A model generated the notes under the pieces. The model saw nothing but the letters and a program-made list of their open reading frames with translations. It searched no databases and was not told the origin of the DNA. Made by a program: the position numbers and the translations under genes. 64,000 nucleotides of DNA from Streptosporangium roseum DSM 43021. GTDB lineage: Bacteria; Actinomycetota; Actinomycetes; Streptosporangiales; Streptosporangiaceae. Positions within the stretch are counted from its first letter, which is position 1. Each line of letters opens with the position of its first letter. Below are positions 54,819-62,723 of the stretch, piece after piece. The DNA lies in contig NC_013595.1 in assembly GCF_000024865.1 (NCBI RefSeq), forward strand, positions 9,176,001 to 9,240,000. The letters run 5' to 3'.

Positions 54819-56452
54819 TCGGCGGACGCGGCCCGGGAGGGCGGGAGCCGTACCTGTCGGCCCGCGTCCTGAACGCGCTGCTGCGCGAGGACTACGGCGG
54901 CCTGACCGGGCGGGTGACGCGGAGCAAGGACGGCGTCGCGCTGCTGCTGCCCGGAGGGCGCAGGGTACGGCTGACGCCGGGTTCGCTGTTCCAGGACTTC
55001 GTGGTGGCCCCGGAGGAGTCGCTCCGCCTGGAGGAGGTCCTGCGCACCCTCAGGGAGATCTCCGCCCCGGCCGACGCCACCGGGGTCGAGGCCTTCACCC
55101 GCGAGTGCCACGAGGCGCTGCGCGCCCTCGGCCTCCACGACGCCCGCCGCGACGAGGTGCTCGCCGGGCTGGACCGCGACGTCCCCGCCTCCCGGACCGG
55201 CGGGCGGCTCGGCGCCGTGCGCTACGAGACGCTGGCGGCCTCCGTCGACCATCCGGTCTACCCGACGGCGCGCTGCCGGGCGGGCCTGTCGGACGAGGAG
55301 CTGGCGGCCTACGCGCCGGAGTTCGCGCCCGCCTTCGAGCTGCGCTGGGCGGCCGTGCCCCGGGAGCGGGCGGCCGGAGCGGCGATGCCGTTCGCGCCGG
55401 ACTTCCCGGCGGCCGGGCTGCCCCGGGAGCTCGCCGGGACGCACGTGCTGTTCCCGGTGCACCCGCTGACAGTCCCGGAGGTCGAGCGGATCCCCTGGGT
55501 GATCATGGGGCCCGAGCCGTACCTGGAGGTCAGGCCCACGCTGTCGATGCGCACGGTCGTGATCGACCCGGCCACGCACCTGAAGCTGCCGCTGGCCACC
55601 AGCACGCTCGGGCTGCGCAACCGCAGGTCGATCAGGCCGGACACGCTGGCCGACGGGGCGCGAGCCGAACGGCTGCTGCGCGATATGCCCGACCCGGGGG
55701 TGCTCCTCGCCGACGAGCAGACCTACGGCCACGCGGACCACGAGTATCTGGGCTGGCTCGTCCGCCGCCTCCCGCCGGGTGAGATCGTCACGGTGGCCGC
55801 GCTGCCCGCCCCCCTGCCGGGCTGCGGACTGGTCGTGGAGGAGATCGCCGGGCGGTGGTACGACGGGGACGTGACGCGGCTGCTCACCGACTACCTGCGG
55901 CTGCTGTTCGGTTTCCACGTGCGCCTGTTCGTCCGGTACGGCACGGCGCTGGAGGCCCACCAGCAGAACCTCGCGCTGGTGCTGGGGAACGGTCCCGCCA
56001 AGCTGCTGGTCAAGGACAACGACGGGCTGCTGACATCGCCGGACCGGTTGCGCGCGGCCGGGCTCGCGGTGCCGGGCTTCGCCGACGGGCGGATGCTGAC
56101 CGACGACCCGCACGCGCTCGCCGACGTGTTCGTGACCATCACCCTGCACCTGGCGGCGGCGGCGGTGGCGTTCGGCGCGCTGCCGTCGCCGCAGGCCTCC
56201 CGGCTGGTCCGCGACGCGCTCCGGGAGGCGCTGGCCGAGCACGGGGACGACCCGATGGCCAGGCTGCTGCGGGCCAGGACCCTCGACGCCGCCCGGCTCG
56301 TCGGCAAATCGATGATCACCGCCGGGACCTTGGTGGACAAGGCGCGCACCGGGGCGCGCGACGTGAACAAGTTCTACGGCACCAGCGGCCCCAACTACCT
56401 GCGCCAGCCCCCTCAGGCCCTCCAGAACGTGATCATGCGAAGGACACCATGA
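54815..56452 (+). CDS. IucA/IucC family NIS siderophore synthetase 1
   Basis: A 545-aa synthetase that adenylates a carboxylate (commonly citrate or a derivative) and joins it to an amine or alcohol. Motifs: DHPVYPTARCRAGLS (family HPxxPxxKxR), HPLTVPE, LSMRTVVID around residue 244, KLPLATSTLGLRNRRS, EAHQQN near 380 and KDNDG. GTG 54815 overlaps the ATP-grasp stop. It corresponds in class to PvsB or PvsD of vibrioferrin synthesis; which one is not clear. Confidence 0.9.
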   Translation: MIGGRGPGGREPYLSARVLNALLREDYGGLTGRVTRSKDGVALLLPGGRRVRLTPGSLFQDFVVAPEESLRLEEVLRTLREISAPADATGVEAFTRECHEALRALGLHDARRDEVLAGLDRDVPASRTGGRLGAVRYETLAASVDHPVYPTARCRAGLSDEELAAYAPEFAPAFELRWAAVPRERAAGAAMPFAPDFPAAGLPRELAGTHVLFPVHPLTVPEVERIPWVIMGPEPYLEVRPTLSMRTVVIDPATHLKLPLATSTLGLRNRRSIRPDTLADGARAERLLRDMPDPGVLLADEQTYGHADHEYLGWLVRRLPPGEIVTVAALPAPLPGCGLVVEEIAGRWYDGDVTRLLTDYLRLLFGFHVRLFVRYGTALEAHQQNLALVLGNGPAKLLVKDNDGLLTSPDRLRAAGLAVPGFADGRMLTDDPHALADVFVTITLHLAAAAVAFGALPSPQASRLVRDALREALAEHGDDPMARLLRARTLDAARLVGKSMITAGTLVDKARTGARDVNKFYGTSGPNYLRQPPQALQNVIMRRTP

Positions 56453-58008
56453 CCAGCCTCGCACTCGACTCCTCTCCAACCGCCCTCGCCGAGGAGGCGT
56501 CGCTGGCGGCACTGCTGCGGTGCTGCGTCAGGGAGGTGGCCGGACCGCGCGGGCAGGTCTGGCACGCCGAGCCGTACGTGCTGCTGCGTGTCGCCGGCGC
56601 CCTGCTGCGGATCCGGACGCACGGCGGGCTCGCGCTGCGGTTCGAGGGGCCGCCCGAGTGGCTGGAACACGGCTGCTGGCAGCCGCTCTCCGCGGACCTG
56701 CTCGTCCGGCTCGTCGAGTCCGAGCTCGGGGGGAGCAACGAGGAGTTCGCGGCGCAGGTGGAGGCGAGCCGGAACGCCATGACGACGCTGCTCTCGGTCC
56801 GCCGGGACGCCACGCCGCCGGCGGATCCGTGGCTGGCCTCCGAGCAGGGACTGGTGTTCGGACATCCGTTCCATCCCAGTCCGAAGGCACGCGGCGGCGC
56901 CGACTGGCTGCGCTACGCCCCCGAGGCGCACGCCGCCTTCCCGCTCCGGCTGCTCGGGGTCCGCGACGACGTGCTGGCCGAGGCGGGCGACACCGGCGCG
57001 CTGGACGGGCTCGGCCCGGCGCCGCACGGCTACACGCTGCTGCCCGCGCATCCGTGGCAGCTCGACCTGCTCGCGGCGGAACTCACCGCCCCGCTGGCCG
57101 ACGGGCGGTTGATCGACCTGGGGCAGGGCTCCCGGATGGCGGTCCCCACCTCGTCGGTCCGCACGGTCTACGAGCCGCGGATCGACCGGTGCCTGAAATT
57201 CAGCCTGGACGTGCGGATCACCAACTGCGTCAGGAAGAACTCCTGGTACGAGCTGGCGGGCGCGGTCGAGCTGACCCGGCGCCTGGGACCGGTCTTCGAG
57301 AGCCTGTCGGCCGTTTTCCCCGGCACCCGCTGGCTCCCCGAACCCGGCTACCGCTCCGCCGATCTGGGCACCCGGCTCCTGGAGGGGCTGGGTGTGATCA
57401 TCCGTACGAGCCCGTGGTCGGTCTGCCGCCCGGGGGTGACCCCCCTGCTGAGCGGAGCGCTGGCCGTTCCGGGCTCCCCTCCGGCCGAGCCCGTGCGCTG
57501 GTGGCGCGCCTATGTGGAGCGGGTCGCGCCGCCGGTGCTCGACGCCTACCTGAGCCACGGCGTGGTGCTGGAGCCCCACCTGCAGAACGTCCTGATCGGC
57601 GTGGACGAGGCGGGGCTGCCGGTGGAGGCCGTCTTCCGCGACATGGAGGGCACCAAGCTCGTCGCCGGCCGCCACGACCTGTCCGGCCTGCCGGAGCGGG
57701 TCGCCGAGGCCCTCACCTACGACGCGGCCGGCGGCTGGGACCGGGTGGTCTACTGCCTGATGGTCAACCACCTCGCCGAGATCGCCGCCTCCCTCGCCGG
57801 GCCCGGGTCCACGCGGGAGCTGTGGGCGGCGGCCGGGGAGGTGCTGGCCGGATACGCCGACTCGGTGGGGTGGCCGCAGCCGCTGTCCGACCTGCTGGCC
57901 GGGGCGCCGCTGCCCGCCAAGGCCAACCTCTCGGTCCGGTGGGCGCGCTCGGCCGACCGCTCGGCCGGATACGTGCCGGTGGCCAACCCCCTGGCGGTGC
58001 TCTCGTGA
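56449..58008 (+). CDS. IucA/IucC family NIS siderophore synthetase 2
   Basis: A 519-aa synthetase with GHPFHPSPKARGG, AHPWQLD, SSVRTVYEP (residues about 235-243), KFSLDVRITNCVRKNSW, EPHLQN near 375 and RDMEG. These match the ATP and carboxylate-binding residues of the AcsD/IucA family (Ser-x-Arg-Thr, Lys, Thr-Asn-x-x-Arg, His-x-Gln-Asn, Asp). ATG 56449 overlaps the previous stop (ATGA). It differs strongly from synthetase 1, so the two should catalyse different couplings. Confidence 0.92.
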   Translation: MTSLALDSSPTALAEEASLAALLRCCVREVAGPRGQVWHAEPYVLLRVAGALLRIRTHGGLALRFEGPPEWLEHGCWQPLSADLLVRLVESELGGSNEEFAAQVEASRNAMTTLLSVRRDATPPADPWLASEQGLVFGHPFHPSPKARGGADWLRYAPEAHAAFPLRLLGVRDDVLAEAGDTGALDGLGPAPHGYTLLPAHPWQLDLLAAELTAPLADGRLIDLGQGSRMAVPTSSVRTVYEPRIDRCLKFSLDVRITNCVRKNSWYELAGAVELTRRLGPVFESLSAVFPGTRWLPEPGYRSADLGTRLLEGLGVIIRTSPWSVCRPGVTPLLSGALAVPGSPPAEPVRWWRAYVERVAPPVLDAYLSHGVVLEPHLQNVLIGVDEAGLPVEAVFRDMEGTKLVAGRHDLSGLPERVAEALTYDAAGGWDRVVYCLMVNHLAEIAASLAGPGSTRELWAAAGEVLAGYADSVGWPQPLSDLLAGAPLPAKANLSVRWARSADRSAGYVPVANPLAVLS

Positions 58009-59183
58009 CCCCGGACCTTCCGCTCCCGACCGGCTCGATCACAGACAGCGCACTCCCGACCGGCTCGATCACAGACAGCGCACTCCCGGCCGGCTCGATC
58101 ACGGACAGACCGACCGCGGTCGTCCCCGTCCCGGACGGGCTGACACCGGACGACCTGCCCGCCTACGTCTACGACCTGGCCTCCCTCGACGAGCACGCGG
58201 CGGCCGTACGGGCCGCGCTGCCGGGCATCGAGCTGTACTACGCGGTGAAGGCCAACCCCGACCCGGAGCTGCTGCGGGTGCTCGCGCGGCACGTGGACGG
58301 CTTCGAGGTCTCCTCGGGCGGAGAGCTGGCGCACGTGCGCGGGCTGTTCCCCGGCGCCCGCGTGGCCCTCGGCGGTCCGGGGAAGACCGACGCGGAGCTC
58401 TTCGGCGACGTCACCCGGCTGCACGTGGAGAGCCCTGGCGAACTGCGCCGCCTGCTGGCGTCGGGACGCCGCGCCGACGTGCTGCTCCGGGTCAACCTCG
58501 ACGTTCCCGTGGCCGGGGCGTCGCTGGCCATGGGCGGCGGCGCGACCCCGTTCGGCATGGACCCCGGCGGGATCGCCGAGTGCGTCGCGCTGCTGTCCGG
58601 CCAGGACGCGGTACGGCTGCGCGGCATCCACGCCCACCTGGCCAGCGGGCTGGAGGCGCCCGCGCTGCTGGAGCTGGCGGCGGCCGTGCTGGAGTACGCA
58701 CGGGAGCTGGGCGTCACCGAGATCAACCTCGGCGGCGGCATGGCGGTGTCGTACGCCGCCCCGGACGCGCGGTTCGACTGGCACTCCTACGGCGAGGGCC
58801 TGGCGAGGTTGCGCCGTCCAGGCGAGGTGCTGCGGATCGAGCCGGGACGGGCGCTGACCGTCTACTGCGGGCGATACGTGACCCGGGTGATCGACGTCAA
58901 GCGGGTCCACGGCGAGCTGTTCGCGGTGGTCGCCGGGGGCACCCACCACCTGCGCACCCCCGCCACCAAGGGCCACTCCCAGCCACTGGCCGCGCTACCG
59001 CCGGGCGAGCCGGTCACGATCGTCGGCCAGCTCTGCACGCCCAAGGACGTCCTGGCCCACCGGGTGCCGGTGCGCCTGGCCGCCGGGGACATCGTGGAGT
59101 TCACCATGGCCGGCGCCTACGCCTGGAACATCTCCCACCACGACTTCCTGATGCACCCGAAACCCGGCTTCCACTACGGGTGA
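58005..59183 (+). CDS. PLP-dependent fold type III decarboxylase (PvsE/SbnH-like)
   Basis: A 392-aa alanine-racemase-fold decarboxylase. PLP Lys in YYAVKANPDPELL, FEVSSGGELAHV, the phosphate-binding EINLGGGM, EPGRALTVYCG, and the dimer-site Cys in GQLCTPKDVLA with FTMAGAYAWNISHHDF. Relatives in siderophore operons (PvsE, SbnH) decarboxylate a siderophore precursor amino acid unit. The GTG start overlaps the previous stop. Its first 35 residues hold three decapeptide repeats unlike the family. Confidence 0.9.
   Translation: MTPDLPLPTGSITDSALPTGSITDSALPAGSITDRPTAVVPVPDGLTPDDLPAYVYDLASLDEHAAAVRAALPGIELYYAVKANPDPELLRVLARHVDGFEVSSGGELAHVRGLFPGARVALGGPGKTDAELFGDVTRLHVESPGELRRLLASGRRADVLLRVNLDVPVAGASLAMGGGATPFGMDPGGIAECVALLSGQDAVRLRGIHAHLASGLEAPALLELAAAVLEYARELGVTEINLGGGMAVSYAAPDARFDWHSYGEGLARLRRPGEVLRIEPGRALTVYCGRYVTRVIDVKRVHGELFAVVAGGTHHLRTPATKGHSQPLAALPPGEPVTIVGQLCTPKDVLAHRVPVRLAAGDIVEFTMAGAYAWNISHHDFLMHPKPGFHYG
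58023..58110 (+). repeat. 30-bp in-frame tandem repeat in the decarboxylase N-terminus
   Basis: Three units beginning at 58023, 58053 and 58083; the first two are identical and the third differs at a few positions. They encode LPTGSITDSA, LPTGSITDSA and LPAGSITDRP. Confidence 0.95.
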
Positions 59184-59890
59184 GCGGCCACACGCGTCCC
59201 GTCCGCGCAATCGGCCGTGCGGGGCGCGTCGGATCGCCCGCAGGGAAGCCGCCACGCAGCCCACACCGTCTTGCCGACCTTGTCGCGGACTGGGATGACA
59301 CCCCACTGGTCGGCGAGCGCCTCGACGATCGCGAGTCCTCGGCCGGAGGTCGCGTCCTGACCGAGGTCGAGCCGGTGGGGCCGTCCGGGACCGTGGTCGG
59401 TGACCCGCACACAGATCCCCTCGGGCGTGGCCCACAGCGACAGCCGGACCGGCGGCCCGCCGTACACCGCCGCGTTCGTCACCAGCTCGCTGACGACCAG
59501 CACCGCGTCGTCGACGAGATCGGACGGCAGCCTCCACGTGGTGAAGGTCTCGCGCACCATCCTGCGGGCCTCATGGGTGATCGCCGGGTCGCAGGGCAGC
59601 TCCCAGCCCACGGTCCGGAGGCCGTCCGGGGTGCTTTCGATCATCGGGACTCCTTGTCCGTGGCGGTGCGGCACGGCAGGCGGCGGCACCGCCGGCCCGG
59701 TCTCGCGGATCAGCTCGTGCAACTCCTCGGCGGTACGGGCCTCCACGACCTGCGGCCCCGGAGCCTGTGCGGTGGCGATGGCGTAGAACCGGCGCCCGCC
59801 CACGCCGTACATCACCGTCCAGCCCGCCTCGGCCTGATCGAGCCGGGCGGCCTGCGCCCGCTGATCGCGATCCCACTCCCGGCGAGCCAT
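59174..59890 (-). CDS. HATPase_c anti-sigma/regulatory ATP-binding protein with N-terminal extension
   Basis: A 238-aa protein. Residues about 1-85 form an unrecognised domain (RRFYAIATAQAPGPQVVEARTAEELHELI). Residues about 95-225 form a GHKL ATPase of the RsbW/SpoIIAB type with N-box ELVTNAAVYGG, G1 DHGPG and G2 GRGLAIVEALADQWG. Such proteins bind sigma factors or anti-anti-sigma factors. ATG 59890 is used; GTG 59929 with GGAGGG upstream is an alternative. The stop overlaps the convergent decarboxylase gene by 10 bp. Confidence 0.8.
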   Translation of the reverse strand: MARREWDRDQRAQAARLDQAEAGWTVMYGVGGRRFYAIATAQAPGPQVVEARTAEELHELIRETGPAVPPPAVPHRHGQGVPMIESTPDGLRTVGWELPCDPAITHEARRMVRETFTTWRLPSDLVDDAVLVVSELVTNAAVYGGPPVRLSLWATPEGICVRVTDHGPGRPHRLDLGQDATSGRGLAIVEALADQWGVIPVRDKVGKTVWAAWRLPCGRSDAPRTADCADGTRVAAHP

Positions 59891-60189
59891 CCGGACGGCG
59901 GGCGCCCTCCTTCGGTGCCGCCCCTTCACGCGGCCCTCCGGACATGGCGTTCGTGAGGGTACGGCTCGCGATATCTCGCGGGAAGAGAGCCGTCTGGAGG
60001 ACGGCCCCGCCCGGGTGATCCGGCGATCGCCATCTCCTCGAACCGGGAGTGAAGGCCCTGGCCAGACGCTCCCCTCGGGAAGGCATCGGATGATGGCATC
60101 CTTCCCGGCGGACCTACCGGTGCCGCCGAAGACATCCGCCGTGCGAAACCCAGCCGCCACCACTCCGCCAACCGCGCCCGGAACCGGGC

Positions 60190-60543
60190 GTGGGTCGGCC
60201 GGTCGTAGTCGTGTCGCGGTCTGTGGGGAAGGCACCGGTCGTCATGCGCGCCCAGTTGCACCACTTGGTTTCCGCCGCCGAAGAGAGCAAGACCACCTTG
60301 CAAGTCATACCGTTCAGCGCGGGTGCTCATGCGGGAACGAGTGGTTCGCTCGTCATTCTGGGATTCCCGGAGCCGGCCGACCCTCATGTGGTGTACGTCG
60401 AGACTCTGACCGGGGATCTCTATCTGGAAAAGCACAGCGACGTTGCCGCCTATAGCATTGCATTTGAACGGTTGTGCGCTACGGCTCTGTCGCCGGACGA
60501 CTCCATAGGCCTGACGAGAAGAGCAGCCGACAGTCTGAGCTAG
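60190..60543 (+). pseudogene. 5'-truncated DUF5753/XRE regulator gene
   Basis: The frame matches only the C-terminal half of DUF5753 proteins: APVVMRAQLHHLVSAAEESKTTLQVIPFSAGAHAG, LGFPEPADPHVVYVETLTGDLYLE and ALSPDDS. The N-terminal HTH and the first part of DUF5753, normally about 150 residues, are absent and not found in the other two plus frames upstream. The apparent GTG 60190 has no ribosome site. It is followed 27 bp later by its usual partner type, DUF397. Confidence 0.7.
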
Positions 60544-60570
60544 AGCCCAAAGCAGAGAAGGAGCCGAGGG

Positions 60571-60774
60571 ATGGACCAACCCGATCCCTCCTGTCTGGTC
60601 TGGCGCAAGAGCTCCTACAGCGGCCAGACCGGCAACTGTGTCGAGGTGGCCAGTCTGCCCGGGGGCGGCCGGGCCGTACGGGACAGCAAGAACCCGGACG
60701 GGCCGATGCTGCGCTTCACCCCCGATGAGTGGCAGGCGTTCATCGGCGGCGTGAAGGACGGCGAGTTCGGCTGA
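60571..60774 (+). CDS. DUF397 domain protein, 67 aa
   Basis: A complete DUF397 protein: WRKSSYSGQTGNCVEVASLP followed by GGGRAVRDSKNPDGPMLRF and TPDEWQAFIGGVKDGEFG. In actinomycetes DUF397 genes sit next to HTH-DUF5753 genes; toxin-antitoxin-like and developmental roles have been proposed. Here the partner is truncated. The 3' end lies in a 147-bp segment that is duplicated 1808 bp downstream. Confidence 0.88.
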   Translation: MDQPDPSCLVWRKSSYSGQTGNCVEVASLPGGGRAVRDSKNPDGPMLRFTPDEWQAFIGGVKDGEFG

Positions 60775-60873
60775 CGGGACAGGGCTTTTCACCGAAGTCC
60801 TCCATGCCGCTGCCATCGATCATCGGCATCCCCGGATGCGACGCGGCCACCGGGCCGGTGATCAACGACTCCA
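60727..60873 (+). repeat. 147-bp direct repeat, copy A
   Basis: Covers the last 15 codons of the intact DUF397 gene and about 100 bp beyond it. It aligns without gaps to 62535-62681 at a constant offset of 1808 bp (blocks GGGCTTTTCACCGAAGTCCT and GCCATCGATCATCGGCA are identical). Confidence 0.9.
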
Positions 60874-61034
60874 CCCGCCGACTGTTGATCGTTTTCAGGT
60901 CATACGCCGATCGCATCCGGCCTGAGGTGGTCAAGGAGGCGTAGGCGATTGTCGAGACATCAAGGAGAGTCGTGCGGCTACTTGGCGCGAGCCGTACCCT
61001 GAAGGGGCAGGACGGATCGAGGAGGAGGCTCGTA

Positions 61035-61358
61035 ATGACCGCGCAGCCCCACGAGCAGGGCGCCATGCCGACGATCGACAAGAAGTTCGCGAGCGTCCGT
61101 AAAGCGCTGTTCCACCCTGACGACATCGCGGCGTTCGATGCCGGACTGGCCAAGCTCACGTCGATCAGCCCGATCGATCTGGCATCCCTGGATGAGTTCC
61201 TGGAATCGTGGTGGCGCACCGCCGTCATCGCCGGCCGTGACCGCGAGGACTGGCATCGGGTCCTGAACGTCGCTGAACGCATCCAGCGGGGAGAACCTCC
61301 ACGAGGGCGCGACTTCGCCGACGTCCTGGCCGAGCGTGGATATCAGGTGCCGCGATAG
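61035..61358 (+). CDS. DUF6247-like small protein, possible antitoxin
   Basis: A 107-aa acidic-helical protein with DEFLESWWRTAVIAGRDREDWHRVLNVAERIQRGE, resembling DUF6247-type proteins as I remember them. ATG 61035 follows GGAGGAGG. The stop overlaps the start of the next gene (TAGTG), and the pair has the size, order and coupling of a toxin-antitoxin module. No toxin-neutralising function is proved by sequence. Confidence 0.6.
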   Translation: MTAQPHEQGAMPTIDKKFASVRKALFHPDDIAAFDAGLAKLTSISPIDLASLDEFLESWWRTAVIAGRDREDWHRVLNVAERIQRGEPPRGRDFADVLAERGYQVPR

Positions 61359-61618
61359 TGGCCTACACGATCATCCTCGTCGATAAGATCACCGAGGCCC
61401 AGGTGGACGACCTGTCAGACAGCGAGTTCGCCACCTTGATGGAGATCTACGAGGTGCTCCGGTTGGTACCGGAGAATGGCCTGATCCTGCGCAAGGAGGC
61501 ACCGCAGGCCGCCATGTACGCCTTCGTTCATCGGCAGATCGAGGTGGTCTATTTCATCGTCGCCTCCGCCGTTCAGGTGGCGATCGTGCGGGTCAATCGC
61601 CTACCCGACGTGGGTTGA
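61358..61618 (+). CDS. RelE/ParE-like small protein, possible toxin
   Basis: An 86-aa protein. The second half (LRKEAPQAAMYAFVHRQIEVVYFIVASAVQVAIVRVNRL) has the strand order and Arg/Tyr placement of the RelE/ParE fold, but similarity is faint. GTG 61358 overlaps the previous stop by one base. Probably translated with the preceding gene. Confidence 0.5.
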   Translation: MAYTIILVDKITEAQVDDLSDSEFATLMEIYEVLRLVPENGLILRKEAPQAAMYAFVHRQIEVVYFIVASAVQVAIVRVNRLPDVG

Positions 61619-61762
61619 CGGTCATTGCCCATCGCCAGGTCCGGGCTGTACGGCCCCCTCGGGGCAGCGCGCGGCCGGGATCGATTCGACGACCTCGTAG
61701 CGGCCGTCCCGGAGTTCGAACACCGCGTCCATCCGACCCCGCACCCGCCCTCGTCGCACTTC

Positions 61763-62320
61763 TCACCCCGTACGGTGGCTTACCCCGTTCGGCGACCCGT
61801 CTTCTCCGGCCACAGGCAGGCCGATCAGATCCCGGTTCTCCCGGACGGCGATCCGCGCACGGTCCCGGGACTCCTCCTGGGAGATGAGAACGCGCGCCCA
61901 CCTTTTCAGCGCCTCACTCCACGCGCGCCGCGCCGAAGTCACTTCGGCGGGAAAGCTTCTGCTCCGGCGAATACGGTCGTATTCCTTTGACAGGGCCTCG
62001 ACCCGCCGGTGCGCTTCATCGAGTGTGAGGGCCGAATGGTCGGCACCAGAGGAAAGGACATCCGCTCCGGCGTCCGCAGCGGGACGGCCTCCGTCAAGGA
62101 CCTCTTCCCGGACGGTCAGCGTTCTTACCCACTCCGTCAACGCCCAGATCCACGCCTGCCGTGCCCGCGCCAATTCGGCAGGCGATCCGTTTCCCTCATC
62201 GAATGCCTGCTGCGCCTGACCATAGCGGCCCTTGGCCCAGCGCACCTCGCTCCCGGCCTCCCGAAACGCCAGCCGAGCCTCCTCGCGCCGCCCCCATTCA
62301 TGTCTGCTCTCACCCCTCAC
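61763..62320 (-). CDS. Hypothetical charged helical protein with internal duplication, 185 aa
   Basis: No known family. Predicted all-helical and rich in Arg, Glu and Ala. Two segments resemble each other, ELARARQAWIWALTEWVRTL (residues about 48-67) and EVTSARRAWSEALKRWARVL (about 124-143), each preceded by an Arg/Tyr-rich helix, so it seems to be two repeats of about 75 residues. GTG or ATG start at 62320. It lies inside the decayed DUF397 region. Confidence 0.6.
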   Translation of the reverse strand: MRGESRHEWGRREEARLAFREAGSEVRWAKGRYGQAQQAFDEGNGSPAELARARQAWIWALTEWVRTLTVREEVLDGGRPAADAGADVLSSGADHSALTLDEAHRRVEALSKEYDRIRRSRSFPAEVTSARRAWSEALKRWARVLISQEESRDRARIAVRENRDLIGLPVAGEDGSPNGVSHRTG

Positions 62321-62522
62321 GACGTGAGGTTACGAAAATAGATTCAACCATTCAAGAGTAAAACGGAGTTCCGCCCTTGAGGCAGTTGCAGGATCCGGGA
62401 AAGAGGATCGGCTATTCACCGGAACGAGAACCTCCACTCGCGGTTCCCTCGCCGGGGCCGATGCCGTCCGATGGAATACGGCGGGCCTGTGCGGAACATA
62501 TGCCGCCGACGGCCGGTCCGGC

Positions 62523-62582
62523 TCCGAACACAACCAGTGGCACACCTTCGACGGCACCGTGAAGAACGACGAGTTCGGCTGA
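62523..62582 (+). pseudogene. DUF397 remnant B (C-terminal end only)
   Basis: Encodes SEHNQWHTFDGTVKNDEFG then stop, matching DEWQAFIGGVKDGEFG of the intact DUF397 protein. The upstream 100 bp carries no readable DUF397 core in this frame. It is the start of repeat copy B. Confidence 0.75.
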
Positions 62583-62681
62583 CGGGGTAGGGCTTTTCAC
62601 CGAAGTCCTCCATGTCACTGCCATCGATCATCGGCACCCTCGGATGTGACACGGCCACCGGGTCGGTGATCAATGACTCCA
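62535..62681 (+). repeat. 147-bp direct repeat, copy B
   Basis: Copy of 60727-60873 with substitutions but no gaps. It includes the DUF397 C-terminal remnant and ends just before the alpha/beta hydrolase gene, so that gene's possible upstream ATG (62673) is inside the repeat. Confidence 0.9.
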
Positions 62682-62723
62682 GGCGGTGGACGGCGAGACG
62701 AGAAAGGCTGGAATAGTGGGCAG

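Noticed and set aside
54722..59000. Long minus-strand frames opposite the siderophore genes
   Set aside because: Antisense shadows with His/Arg/Gly-rich composition; the plus strand has all catalytic motifs.
53613..59183. Classical desferrioxamine cluster
   Set aside because: No lysine decarboxylase-hydroxylase-acyltransferase set; the enzyme classes differ.
59891..60235. 115-residue upstream extension of the HATPase protein
   Set aside because: Runs into the divergent DUF5753 fragment and lacks family features; at most the GTG 59929 start is plausible.
59926..60816. 296-codon minus-strand frame opposite DUF5753/DUF397
   Set aside because: Mirrors the coding strand of the DUF genes and shows no independent domain.
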